A DNA stretch of 64,000 nt from Carettochelys insculpta (lineage: Eukaryota; Chordata; Testudines; Carettochelyidae). The notes below the pieces were generated by a model, which was given only the letters and a program-made list of their open reading frames with translations, made no database searches and was not told the origin of the DNA. The number at the start of each line of letters is the position of its first letter. The stretch's first letter is position 1. Position numbers and translations under genes: made by a program. The stretch covers positions 42,650,001 to 42,714,000 of the forward strand of contig NC_134147.1 in assembly GCF_033958435.1 (NCBI RefSeq), read 5' to 3'. Shown here piece by piece: positions 35,999 to 47,158 of the stretch.

Positions 35999-36830
35999 CA
36001 TAAGAATGACCATACTGAGTAAGGTCAAAGGTCCATCTATCCTGCTGTCCTGTCTTTTTACAGTGGCCAATGCCAAGTGCCCAAGAACAAACATGATTTC
36101 CCCTCACAAAAACTTTTCCCTAACAAATTATTCTCTTGTATGTGTTTGCCAGTTCTGATCTTTATTATAGTTTCAACTAGTTTGCCCAGTACTGAAGTTA
36201 GACTTAGCATCCTGTAAATGCCAGGATCACTTCTGGAGCCCTTTTTAAAAATTGGTGTCACATTAGCTACCCTCTGGTCATTTGGTACAGAAGCTAATTT
36301 AAAGGATAGGCTTATGTACCATCATAATTCTGCAATTTCACATTGAGGTCCCTTGAGAACTTTTGGGTGGATACCTTCTGGTCTTGGTGGCTTATTACTG
36401 TTGCATCTGATGAAGCAGGTCTTTGCCCATGAAAGCTTATGCTCCAAACTATCTGTTAGTCTATAAGGTGCCACAGGACTTCTTGTTGTCTACTTAATCA
36501 ATTTGTTAGAAAATGAACTCTAGAGACACCTCAGTCTGGGATAGTTCCTCAGATTTGTCATCCAAAAAGAATGGCTTGGATTTGGGAATCTCCCTCATGT
36601 CCTCAGCCATGCAGACCAATGCAAAGAACTCATTTAATTTCTTCACAATGACCTTATCATCCTTGTGTGCTTCTTTACCATCTTGATCATTCAGTGGCTT
36701 CACTGATTGTGTAACAGGCTTCTGTCCTCTGATGTACTTCCAAAAAAGTTTGCTGTTACTTTGAGGCTAGCTGTTCTTCAGATTCTTTTTGGGGCTTCCT
36801 AATTATAGTTTTTACACTTCATTTGCCATG
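35999..36830 (-). mobile_element. CR1 LINE with internal deletion and nested repeat
   Basis: It starts with the 3' end cataagaatgaccatactg. At about 36090 it jumps directly to mid-ORF2 sequence (plus text ttattatagtttcaactagt...gccaggatcactt), so most of the 3' untranslated region and the C-terminal half of the reverse transcriptase are missing. Frames 36261-36058 (MTPIFKKGSRSDPGIYRMLS) and 36703-36506 (KKLNEFFALVCMAEDM) are reverse-transcriptase fragments. A short repeat at 36403-36492 interrupts it. Confidence 0.85.
36403..36492 (+). mobile_element. Hammerhead-like short repeat nested in CR1
   Basis: Plus-oriented arm: gcatctgatgaagcaggtct, gaaagcttatgctcc, gttagtctataaggtgccac. CR1 text is interrupted at ttattactgtt and resumes at aatcaatttgtt. 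The core at 36407-36434 keeps CTGATGA and GAAA, followed by GC-TTAT-GC-TC, which fits a short stem III and UH cleavage site. Stem II is decayed. Confidence 0.75.
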
Positions 36831-39800
36831 TTTACACAGAAGCAAATAGGTACATGTCAGACATTCGGGTACACTGACAAGAAATCTGTGTTTTGTTGTG
36901 GAATGTTTTGTAACCGACCAGAAATGAAAGATCTTTGAATCTCCACATGAGAAACTTGTACTCGCTCTCAAATTGGTCTTCACAGTGAGCTAAAGGAGAA
37001 TGCCACAGAGTCCTGCATGATTCACTGCTCTGTAGCATGCAGATTACAACTTAAGTTGTACAGCTTTAGGTGAAGCCGACAATTTTTAGTGCAATGGAGA
37101 AGAGATGAAAATGACTCCATCGCTAGCAGAATCTAGGGGACTCTGCTTTCAGTAATTACATTGTCCCATGTTGCAGCTTGGGTATTTTTGAACCCTTTAA
37201 TGGGAAATAAATGGGGATAGTACTTAAGCTAAATGTCACTACAACTATGTCAAGAGGAAGCACATTTAAGTGCTAAAGGAGGCAAAATAAATGGTACGCC
37301 AGAGAGAATAGCCTGGACATCAGGGGATGGGAAGAAGAGTTACCACTGGGTTGACTTAACTAAGATATAAATAATTAAGGAAGCCATCTTCCTTCAGCCA
37401 TATGCTCTATTCTATACTTGATCTATTGTTTGCATTGTTCTCACTGTGGCTTGGCTTGCCCTTTCGTTGTCCTTTTTATATCTTGGCTTGCCCTATTTTT
37501 TCATAGCACCCCCACAACTAAAGCAATCACATTTTCAGAAGGAAGAGAGATTTGTGACAGTTCAACTCTTAACAATGATCTCCCCAAAATAAAATAAGGT
37601 TAAAAAAATCTTTACTCCTAGTCTAGCAGCAACTTCCCTACAATCACTCACCCCAGACAAAGGCCATAAATCACTCCTAAATTGCCTATCAGTCCACAGT
37701 TGGGCTTTTTAAATAGGAACTAAAGTAGGGCAAATATACGAGTGCAATAAAGTTTAAAGATGTTGCATTCATGAATGCCGGTGAACATCCAACTACTCTG
37801 AAGTTTGCACACTATTGTGGGCCGGATTCTCAGCTGGTGTAAATGGATGTAGCGCCATTGTCCACAATGGATCTATGTCCATTTAACCCAGTTCTGATTT
37901 TGGCTTTGTAATTTGCTACTTGAAGACCATCTTGTTCCTCCCTCAAATTAGACTGCCAAATTGATTTCAGTGGGATTAAGTTGTTTTGAGTGGGCTATTT
38001 GAGAAGTAAGATACTACTCAGCTGATGCGGGGTTACCAGAATCTGGCCTTCTGTGTGCCATAAATGTTTATAGAGCTTGAGAAAATGGTTTTCTTTGCTT
38101 GCATTTTTCGCAGACTAAAATGTAACTAGGCCTTACTCTGCACCCATTTGTCTTGCTGTTATTTGAATGGCTATGGTAATGAATGAAATTTCCCTAGCCT
38201 GGGAATTAATCTACACCATTAGATTTCACGGGCAGTAATAATAATCAAGGGGTTAAGACAGTAAAGTGATCAGAGCCCAGTGTCTTTCCCCAAGGTGTAT
38301 AGCGTGAGAAGATCAGGCGCCCGAAGTCACACTAGTCTGTCATTTCTCTTCTTATCAAGCAGGTGGTGAGTGAAAAGTTATTCAAGGGTGGTGTTATGTA
38401 CCCTTCATGAATTATGCATCTTAAACAAACTTACAAGATCTGAAGCACTCAAGTAGAAGCCTTTTAGCTAGAAGCAGGCCGCTGGAGAGCTCAGCTACAG
38501 GTCTCTGGTGATGGTTTAAAATGGCTTGCTGTAGTACGCCTGCACTCCACCTCTCTTTGACTCAGTGGCCCACACTTCGCTTCATTTACTTATTGCAACT
38601 GCAATGGAGACTTCAAAATCCCTCTAGGACAGAGCCATCTTGCACCTTCTTCTGTGGGTAAAAAGGTTACTCTCCATTTGGTTGGGGCTTTGTCTTCTGA
38701 TGTGGTTTTAAAACGAGAGAGAAATCGGGCCAAAGTCACTTGTTAGCCTTTCATGAAAAAGATAGTGCACATGTGTTTAAAGCTGGCAGTCAGTGCAAGG
38801 GAAGCTTGCTGCTGTTGTTGTGGCTATGGGGCTGGTTGAAGTAATACGTTAACTGCTTTGTGCCATTGAACCACAATATTGTGAGTGGCATTGTTACCAG
38901 ATGCTAATTAATGGCTTCCTGCAGGAATTGCATTGTTTGGCTTGAGGACGTGACACTTCTTTTATGATCATTTCTAGCAAAAAAACCTACAGTGTAGGGA
39001 GTTGAATAGAAAGTCTTTGACTTGCTGTCGTACTTGAAAATGTTTTCTCCTCATGCCTAGTCAGATAATTCTTTCTGTGGACCGGTGGGATAGAACTGGG
39101 CATCCTTTGGGAGAGGCATTGGTTCAGGCACCTAACGGGCTGGATTAGCTTCATTCCATTGACTTCAGACTGGTGTCACGTAGAACATGGCATTGTTCAG
39201 TGTGAGTAAAGAGGTCAGAACCCAGCTTGTTATAAACTGGCTGCCATTGTGGATTCTGACTTGTGTGCCAGTGAACAGCTAAGCATCTGGGTGCTGCGCG
39301 CAGGCGTATAAACCATTGACATTAATGCTGCTGCCCGATGATCTTTCCTTTCTTTCGTCTCTGTTGTTCTTCATAGGGATCAGTAATGTCTGATGATTGA
39401 GAACTCCCCCTCCCCTAGCCAGGCGCTGATTCTGAGCTATTAAAGTCTGTGGGTGTCTTGCCATTGCCTTCAGCCTCTCTCCCATCGTTCCTCACACTCG
39501 CTAAAACAAGTGCAGTGAAATTAGGGTTAGATTTATCTTTAAAGCTCCACCCTGAGTACGAGCCAGTGCACCACCTCTTCACCACCAGAAAAGCTGCAGG
39601 AAGGACGGCGTCTGTCATAATTACTGCTTGCTCCCTTCAGTCCATAGGAAGCATAGGTGACTCTGTGCAGCTTCCTTCTTTCCATTAGGCCAGTGTTGCC
39701 CCAGATTTTCCCATTGGCTCCCTCTTACCAGAAATCGAATGTCTCCTCCCCCATCACTGCACCATTGGCATCCCAGTGGAGTGTGAGACGAAGCTGGAGC

Positions 39801-40267
39801 TATTGGCAGCATTGAAGATGGGGAGGAGCTGGACTTACAGACGGTGCTGGCCTGGGATCAGAGAGGAAATGAGAGCTGAGCTGGGCTGGGGACAGAGTAA
39901 GGGGCAGTGTGGAGTTGCAGGTGGGGCTAGACCTGGACTCTGGGCAGGGCTGAACTGGGAGCAGAGCAGGGCTGGGTGGCACTCCCTTTCTGCCATTGGG
40001 TTCCATCATGCACTCCCCTTGAACATTCCTCTGCACCCCTCCAGGTGGGTGAACCCCTCAGTCTGAGGACCACAGCATTATACAGTGAAGGGGCAGGCAT
40101 AGTGCTAGATCTTGGTCACTCTCTGCCCACTAACTAGGAGTAAGAATTATCTGAGGAGCAGCGGCCATATCATGCACCCCATTCGAAGGGGTTGCACTTA
40201 GTTCTGGGCAGGAATGAATAGCAGTCCTGAGAGACGGAGCAGGGAAGTAAGTATCTGAGAGCTTCAC
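36831..40267. other. Unlabelled sequence
   Basis: Apart from the palindrome at 37818-37903, no gene or repeat was recognised. Short antisense frame pairs near 39279-40066 have no domains. Confidence 0.5.
37818..37903. repeat. Palindromic interspersed repeat
   Basis: Arms of about 41 bp: gccggattctcagctggtgt on the left; the complement of the right arm begins gccaaaatcagaactgggtt. They share TAAATGGA and CCATTGT. Related pieces occur near 46715-46835 and 49795-49935. Confidence 0.7.
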
Positions 40268-40280
40268 ATACCAAAAGAAA

Positions 40281-40513
40281 AAAGCAGTCATGTCTCACTT
40301 TAAAAACTAACAAAATAATTTATGAGGTGATAATTTTTGAGCCTCTTTGCTTTATATACTGAGTCTATTCTGGTATGGCTATGATGTGAAGAAGTGGGTC
40401 TGTCCCTCAAAAGCTCATCACCTCATCAATTATTTTGTTAGCCTTTAAAGTGCTACTGGCCTGTTTTTTCATTTTGATAGCATACAGACTAACACAGCTC
40501 CCTCTCTGTCACA
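40281..40513. mobile_element. Foldback hammerhead-like repeat, copy 3 (internally deleted)
   Basis: A short minus-oriented left arm (about 40281-40340) and a longer plus-oriented right arm with gaagaagtgggtctgtccct, gcctttaaagtgctactgg and the end cagctccctctctgtcaca. A perfect 13-bp target duplication ATACCAAAAGAAA lies at 40268-40280 and 40514-40526. Confidence 0.88.
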
Positions 40514-40526
40514 ATACCAAAAGAAA

Positions 40527-41830
40527 GAGAGGACAGTCCAGTTAGAGGTGCCAGGCTTGGTACAGTATAGTTTCGAAGTCAGAGAACTTTAATCGTGCAA
40601 AATCTTTGTTTGTTCCAGTAACCTGTTAAAGGCAAAGTACGGATTGTCACCTTGGGGTGTAAAACATGAGTTAAAAAATAGGGTGGGGTGTGTTGGGGAG
40701 CGTGATTACATTATTAGAAAAATTTCCTCTCTTGCAGAGGTGTACTTGACTTCATAGAGCAAACTTTTTAGCAGACATTTTAGTAGGTATAATTTCCAGT
40801 GTCTTGTGAAGGGTTTTCTGAATAGAGACTTTATGAGGCATTTCAAAAATACATTTTAGCAACAACAGTCACAAAATCTTTATCCAACTAATGTGTCTCT
40901 TTGTAATATAGCTTCTCTCATAGATGATGGAACAGGTCCGTGCAGCTTTTGACATTTCACACTTTGTCAAAGATGCGTAAAGAAGAAAAGACCACCATAG
41001 CAAGAGGGTAGAGCAAGAAAAATATAACTAGAAACTGCAAAGAAAAATCTTTCAGATGTTTCCTTTAAAGAAATATAAATGTTTGAAAGGAAATTCATTC
41101 TTAAATTGTAAAATATCAAGTTTAAAGAGGAAGACCATATGAAATAGCAATTGAATAATTTAGGAGCCGAGATAAATCATACAACTTCTAGATGACAAGA
41201 AGCCAAAGTATTATGCTAGGACCTGTATTTAACTGGCTTCTCACACAAATATGTGAGAGGATAATACCAACAAACTAGAGCTAGATTTTAACATTTTTGA
41301 CTCTTGAAGGTGATTTGTATGTGGCTTTGAAGGTAACATTTTCATGCATCTCATTTGGTCTGATACAGACTTCACAGTAAATATCACTTTGGTTCAGGGT
41401 CTGAGTAATAGGACTGTGTTTACAGGTCTAAGGCTCTCAATTAAGCATCAACGTGTAAGAATTAGAAAGCAGAATTTTTCTCGTGTCCACATCAGACCAT
41501 TCTATTCTCCACAGAAGAAAGGTGGCTTTGATTAAGAGAGTCATAAATACCATATTCCTTTTGGAAAAACTGCTGACACAAAAAATAGAGCTGGGTGACA
41601 TTTTTTCAGTGACTAGTAAATTCACTGAAAAATGCACTTTTTAGGCATCAACACTATTTGCAAATTTATGTGGAATTTGGGAAATAGTTTTGGCTGATAA
41701 AATATGAGAAAACAAATTCAAAGAAGTGGGAATGGTTTGTTTTGGTCATTTCAAAATTAAATGTTTCAAACAGCTCAGCTTTTCCTTTAGAAAGAATACA
41801 GTATGGTATAGTTTTGTTTATAGTTTTGAC
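40527..41830. other. Unlabelled AT-rich sequence
   Basis: No gene or repeat was recognised. Confidence 0.5.
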
Positions 41831-41957
41831 AGTGCATCTGATGAAGTGGGTCTTTGCCCACGAAAGCTTATGCTGCAAAATGTCTGTTAGTCTGTAAGGT
41901 GCCACAGGACTTCTCGTTGGTCTTGCAGATATAGACTAACAGGGCTGCTCCTCTGAT
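41831..41957 (+). mobile_element. Single-arm hammerhead-like short repeat
   Basis: Plus-oriented arm: gcatctgatgaagtgggtct, gaaagcttatgctgc, gtctgtaaggtgccacagg, atagactaacagggctgctc. It belongs to the subfamily found at 36403-36492 and 6603-7048. The target duplication is not clear. Confidence 0.8.
41838..41875 (+). ncRNA. Hammerhead-ribozyme-like core, best-formed copy
   Basis: CTGATGA (41838-41844), A, GTGGG (41846-41850), loop TCTTTG, CCCAC (41857-41861), GAAA (41862-41865), then GC-TTAT-GC-T giving a short stem III (A65-U74, G66-C73, C67-G72 in the last two digits). The base at the cleavage position is G here, where H is needed; the 36403 copy has C. One extra A follows CUGANGA. Probably inactive as it stands. 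Confidence 0.5.
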
Positions 41958-44305
41958 GTTTGGAAAGAATGTGTCATTTGAAAGCTAGGTGGAAAACACC
42001 TCAAGATGATGCAAAACTGAGTAAAAACCATGAGTTAGACTGGGTTTGCATGTCTAATACATAAGGGCATCTACCTGCAGTGTGTGACACATTCCAACTG
42101 GCTGCTGTGGGAGTTGTCTAGGGTTGTGTGTGTTGTGTAGTATCTAACTCAACACACTGGTAACATGGAATGTGGTCAGTTTTCAAAGAGAGGCTCCTTA
42201 AGTGGTGATCTAATGCAGAGCTTCTCGACCTTTTTTCTTTGAGACCCAGCCCAACCTGCTATTCAAACTCCACAACTCACTTGTGCCACAACAACTGGTT
42301 TTCTGCACGTGTCAGCTAGATCCAGGTCTGCTGCCTGGGAAAAGGGGTGAGAAAAAGGGGTAGTTGTCCTGGGCCTTGATGATTCAAAAGCATAGGAATG
42401 TCATTGCCTGTAGCCCTGGACCCTTTAAATCACTGCTGGAACACCACGCACCATGCTCTGGTTGGCTGTCAGGGCTGTCTAGTGGGTGAAGAAGGCCAGC
42501 CCCTAGCCCCACCCCTTCTGCTAAAGGCTCCACCCCTTCCTGAAGTGGGGAGCTGCCCCAGCTCACCTTCCTCAGGGCTCCAGCAAGTCTGTCAGCCCTT
42601 TTGGCTCGGGCCACCAATAGCAAGCAGAGCAGTTGCCTAGGGAGCCGTGCTTAGAGATCCCCACAAAGCTACATTGCTCAGATTTGGCTTCAGCCCTGCA
42701 AGGCAGAGCTCAGGGCCGTGGAAACAGGGCTTTGGATCTCTGGGCCCCAGCGAATCTAAAGCTGGCCCTGAAACTTGCTTGATGTCCCTGGATCCATGAT
42801 TGAAACCCACAAACAAATGATACATGCATGATTCAGGTATCAAAATATGGGCTTTGTATGATCCCTTAAAAGGATCCTGTTTCAATGTACTGGTTGCAAG
42901 TCCCTATCTGGAACCATTTTCAAACTCTGGCTGTAGTTCTAGAACAGGAAGATCTTCCACAGACTGCAGCTGGAGTTTTGCCAGTGCAAAACTCCAGGTT
43001 CGAGTCCCGTCATTAGTGTGCATTCTCCAGCTGATGCAGTAACAGACATTTCGGGAAGTCCCAATTTTAAACATGTTTAATGCAGACAAACAGCATTCAT
43101 TCACTTTATATGCACAGGTTAATATCATTAGTTTACTTTTAGGGTCTGATTTATGCATCTATATTTACCTGCTAGGCCAAGCTGTTGGATGCAGTTTGCT
43201 TTGCCATATTTAGCATGTGCATTAACTTTTTTCTCCCATCCAAGTTTTTAATTGAAGGACAAATTGTCTTTGTTTAGAAAATATTTCTAATGAGCCTGAG
43301 AACCAAGAGAGAGGAAAGAAATCATTCCACCTTTTGAATCACAGAACTAGCCTTCTTCCAAATGCCGCTTTAGAAATACAGCTGAGCGCAAAAGCTCAGC
43401 AGCTTGGTTTTGTGACATGGGCAGAAGTGAGTGCCATGGAGAGAATTTAGGTTACTGGAATCTAGATGAGCTGCATTCTTCCACATCATTTCAAAAACAA
43501 ATTTCAGAGAAAGACAGAGTCCAGCCAGCCGAGCAAGCATTTAATTGCTAGAGAGTACTCGGGAGCAGAACTGGCGTTATTGAGTGCAATTTTTTTTAAA
43601 TCAGAAGAACAAAGGAGCTCAGTTTGACCCTGTAAGCGCCCCCCCTTAATCACTTCTTTGATCAGGCTTTTCTCCAAGGAGCTCCATTGGCATTCTGAAA
43701 CATCTTTCTTGGCACGCAATCTATCTCCTTATGGAATAGAATACAGTGATCTGTCAGACACCCAGCACTGTATAGTGTGTTCTTTTAAATTATTACTACA
43801 TCAGCTCTGCCCTTCTCTGACCCTTCTTATTGCCCTTTCCCATCCCATAACTTTCTCAACTTTCTCATCCTCAACTAAGGATGTTAAAATCCATAAAATC
43901 AGTTCCAAACAGCCCTACTTAGCTAACATGCCAGTAATTAAACACTGGAGGATTTTTTTTTAAATTGTTCTCTAAATCACTTTTGCGTAACTCTAAATTT
44001 GAATGCAGCAAAAATGTATTAGCATTTTTGAACAAATCTTCTTGGAGTTGTTTGAGAATGTCAGTAAATTTAGAAACTACTGGATTTGTTAATTCAAAAC
44101 TATACAATTAGGCCTCAATAAGGCTCTAAATTGGTTAACACTCTACAGAGGCAGCTTCTCCTGCATGGATATTCACATCTCCCCATCACCTACAGTGAAT
44201 GGCCACAATCACCCTGACTGATCACGCTAAATTACAATGGATAGTAACTTTTTTTTGCTAGTAATTTTCTCACATAGAAGCCTTTGTATTTCCACTCCAG
44301 TTCAT
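41958..44305. other. Unlabelled sequence with a GC-rich patch
   Basis: No gene was recognised. At 42211 the text cagagcttctcgacctt resembles a hAT left end, but no partner end was found. About 42400-42760 is GC-rich and repeat-like, class unknown. The hairpin at 42970-42997 is listed separately. Confidence 0.45.
42970..42997. repeat. Perfect 12-bp hairpin
   Basis: CTGGAGTTTTGC, loop CAGT, GCAAAACTCCAG: a perfect stem. GGTTCGAGTCC, an exact pol III B-box consensus, follows at 42997-43007. No matching A box or cloverleaf is seen, so it is not called a tRNA. Confidence 0.8.
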
Positions 44306-44390
44306 CTGATGAGTGGGTGTTATCCATGAAATCTTATGCCCTAATAAACCTTAGCCTCTAAAGTGCTACAGGACTCCTCATTGTTTTTAG
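44306..44390 (+). mobile_element. Degraded hammerhead-like short repeat
   Basis: catctgatgagtgggtgtta, gaaatcttatgcccta, agcctctaaagtgctacagg. The CTGATGA and GAAA boxes remain, and stem II is partly lost. Confidence 0.65.
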
Positions 44391-44396
44391 TAAAAG

Positions 44397-44520
44397 TAGA
44401 GAGACCAGTTGAGTGAGGTGATATCTTTTATTAGACCAGCTTCTTTTTGGAGATAAGCTTTCAAGCTTGCAAGAGCTGTTCATCAGGGCTAGGAAGCTAA
44501 CTCAGTGTTCACAGCTAAAC
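44397..44520 (-). mobile_element. Penelope-like element 3' end, inverted
   Basis: On the minus strand it carries agctggtctaataaaagata, with gcttgaaagcttatctcc upstream. It lies head-to-head with the plus-oriented reverse-transcriptase remnant that follows. The hammerhead-like core at 44459-44486 (minus) reads CTGATGA...GAAA with a five-pair stem containing one bulge. Confidence 0.65.
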
Positions 44521-44589
44521 ACAATGTAGAACAGCTGGAAATCAGAGCCCACCCCACAGTTTGCCTGAGATGTACAAATATCATCAAAT

Positions 44590-45060
44590 AGTTCCCCAGA
44601 CATCTTCAAGGGAAACTCTACAGACTCTCCCCATGAACCCATAGTAGTGACCTTTCACATGCTGCCCAAGGTACACAAATAAGGAAACTCAGGCAGACCC
44701 ATCATATCTGACCCCCAATACGCTTCCTGAAGGAATATCAAGTTTCAGTGCCTGTCCAATGCATTAAAGGTCCCAACAACTGTGTGTGTGAAACCAGAAA
44801 ATCACTATAATCGCAAACGAACTCACACAAGAAAATTATAAAAGGCAAAACCACCACATTTCCCAAGAGTGAACACTTCACAAATCGACTACTCTATAGC
44901 TGACCTACCAGTACTTATTCTCAAAGGAAATCTGTGCAACATTTTCAAGAGACAAGCCTGGGAGCTTAAATTCTTGGCTTTGCTAGACACTAAAAGGCAG
45001 GGGCTGAAGAGAGCGATTGGATTTATTGCTTATTCTAACAATCTATGAGCCACTAACAAC
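44590..45060 (+). pseudogene. Penelope-like reverse transcriptase remnant and 3' region
   Basis: 44653-44679 translates FHMLPKVHK. After a stop codon it continues GNSGRPIIS. This is the conserved PKVHK-GN-GRPI block of Penelope-type reverse transcriptases. The downstream text (gaacacttcacaaatcgact, gcctgggagcttaaattc, ttgctagacactaaaa) matches the recalled C-terminal/3' region of turtle Penelope elements. Stops and deletions throughout make it non-functional. Confidence 0.7.
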
Positions 45061-45807
45061 CCACCCTCCTCCTGCTTTCATCTTCCTTTCCCCCTGTGAC
45101 TGTTTTCTTGGCTCCCCTACCATCTGCTGAGGGGCGTGGGAAAGGGGAGGCCAGCCTCAGTTCTTGGCCCTAGCCTGTCTTCCAGAGGCAACCACACTGC
45201 AGTTCCCAGCCCTGGCCCCTCCTCCAGGTGTTGCGGGGGAAGCTGGTCTGTGTTTTCTGGCTGCTGGTGTCTCTGGTGAGGGGGGCCTATACTGCCTGGC
45301 CTGCAGAGTTGGGGTGCCAGAGCCAGTGGTCATTGGCATACCCCTTCCATCTGGCACTGCAGCTGAGGGGAAGAGGAGTGGTGCAGGGAAGGCCACTTAC
45401 CTGGGCTGGTGACTGGCAGAGTGGCAAAGCCCATACCTGGCTGCCTACCCTATTCCCATTCTACGCACTTCCCTGTGGTCTCTCTGCATTATAACTGTCC
45501 CCCACAGGGTAACTCTGCAGTATACTTGTGCCTCCTCTCAACAACTTCCCTTTCCATGTTCTCGTAAGCCATCAGATTGCGGGCGCATCCCATTTTCCTG
45601 GCATGGCCAAACCCTGACCTTGTTTTAAGTTATAATAAGTGGAAGCTGCATACCAGATCTGGTGGTCCTAGCTATTACCATTTTGCAGGAATGCTTAAAC
45701 AAACAGATTCTCAGATGAACAAACACACAAAGTGCCTAAAATACATAGTCGATTACTTTTGTTTAACAGTCCATTCCACCTTGTATTTAGCTGTGGTACA
45801 ATCAGTT
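45061..45807. other. GC-rich block, then unlabelled sequence
   Basis: About 45061-45470 is GC- and pyrimidine-rich with open frames on both strands due to composition. No domain was recognised. Confidence 0.45.
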
Positions 45808-46187
45808 GGGCCATGTCTGCACTGCAAAATTATTTCAACCTAACTTAGTATACAGTATATAGCCACCACAGGCCTTAAAATTCTTGTGTATGTGCACCCT
45901 GGGCTCGTTGTAGTGAGGGAGCAGCACCTCACCAGGAGTGATCTTATTGTCAGTGTGGGGCAATGTGGGATGGCTCCTGAAATCCAATAACAGTTGACAT
46001 AAGCAATGCAGTGTCTACACTACATTGACCTACTTATATTGGCCCTGACTCTACACTACTTGGGGAATTGGTGTAAGACAAAGAGACACTTCAATTAGCA
46101 TGAGCCAGGTTTAATGAAGACACTTCCACAGCTAGGTTGACACAAGGCAGCTTCTGTTCACCTAATTGTGTAGTGTAGACCAGGCCT
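45808..46187. mobile_element. Inverted-repeat MITE
   Basis: Left end GGCCATGTCTGCACTGC; the complement of the right end is GGCCTGGTCTACACTAC. No coding capacity. The interior carries another ctacactacattgacc block. The target duplication is unclear. Confidence 0.7.
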
Positions 46188-46321
46188 CGGTTTCTCAGAT
46201 ATGAAGAACTGCGTAAGAGCTAAAGCTCAGCTCTTTCCCCATTACAAGTTTTCTATGCTCATCCACTTTCTACAATGAATTTCAAAACGTATTTTGCATG
46301 TCATTATTTGAAAGCATTTTA

Positions 46322-46637
46322 CAGGTTGAACCTCTCTAATCTGGCACCCTCGTGACCTGACTGGTGCCAGAAAAGAGAATTTTCCGAACTACACGAGGTC
46401 AAGATTGTCTAGCAGCATTACTAACATTTCCACTGCTTACTGGACACTTAGAAGATATTTAGAGGTAAACTACAGCTAAATAATAGCACAGAACACTGAC
46501 ATCCAGGACAGGTGGCTGGAAACAAACTTTATGGGACCATGGGACACTTGGGCACACCTTGATAAGTGGTCATCTGGCTAACTAAAATCATGCTGGATTA
46601 GGGATGTTGCCAGATGAGAGTTCCAGATTAGAGAGGA
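46322..46637. mobile_element. TA-target MITE, nearly full length
   Basis: Left end CAGGTTGAACCTCTCTAA directly after TA (46320-46321). The right end, ccagattagagagg, is degraded. Same family as 18195-18517. Confidence 0.78.
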
Positions 46638-46714
46638 TTATTTTATTATAATTTGATTTAAAATAGTAAATAGCAAAAGTCTTCAGGAGAAAGAAGACTT
46701 CTGCCGCTCAATAC

Positions 46715-46835
46715 TTCGGCCAAATTCTACTTTGTGGCACTCCACTGGGCCAGGGGCTGATGTGCTGGCACTGATTTCCAGAATGAGTGGTCACACTGAA
46801 GTCAGTGGCTATAATTGACAGCTGAATCTGGCTTT
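46715..46835. repeat. Degraded palindromic interspersed repeat
   Basis: Begins ggccaaattctac and ends gctgaatctggc, inverted counterparts, with agtcagtgg near the right side. Likely related to 37818-37903. Confidence 0.4.
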
Positions 46836-47158
46836 TGCACTGTCAGGGGTCTGCTCGTTCCTTTTCCTTTTTGCTCTTTTTCCTAGTGTCAGTTTGGATG
46901 ACAGTAGGAATCCAAACTATAATTGCACTAATTACTGTCAACATTCTGAAATTACACTTCACGCTACTAAATTAAGGCCCAATCCTCCAAACACTTACGC
47001 AGGCAATTAAATCCTTATTTACCTGAAAAACCCCAAAGAAGATGAGAGAGAGATCCATCTTATATTCTTATTGCCATCAAGAGAGGTAAGATTAGGGACC
47101 ATTTTTTTGTAATTAATATCCTCGTGAGAGCAAGAGGTTGCAGAAATGGGCCCATTAC

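Noticed and set aside
36403..36492. C/D-box snoRNA, because of TGATGA
   Set aside because: The TGATGA belongs to the repeat's CTGATGA core. No D box with a terminal stem is placed correctly.
42211..42640. Complete hAT element
   Set aside because: The left end resembles hAT (cagagcttctcgacctt), but no inverted right end or 8-bp duplication was found.
42997..43007. tRNA gene
   Set aside because: The B box is perfect, but no A box, acceptor stem or cloverleaf can be drawn.
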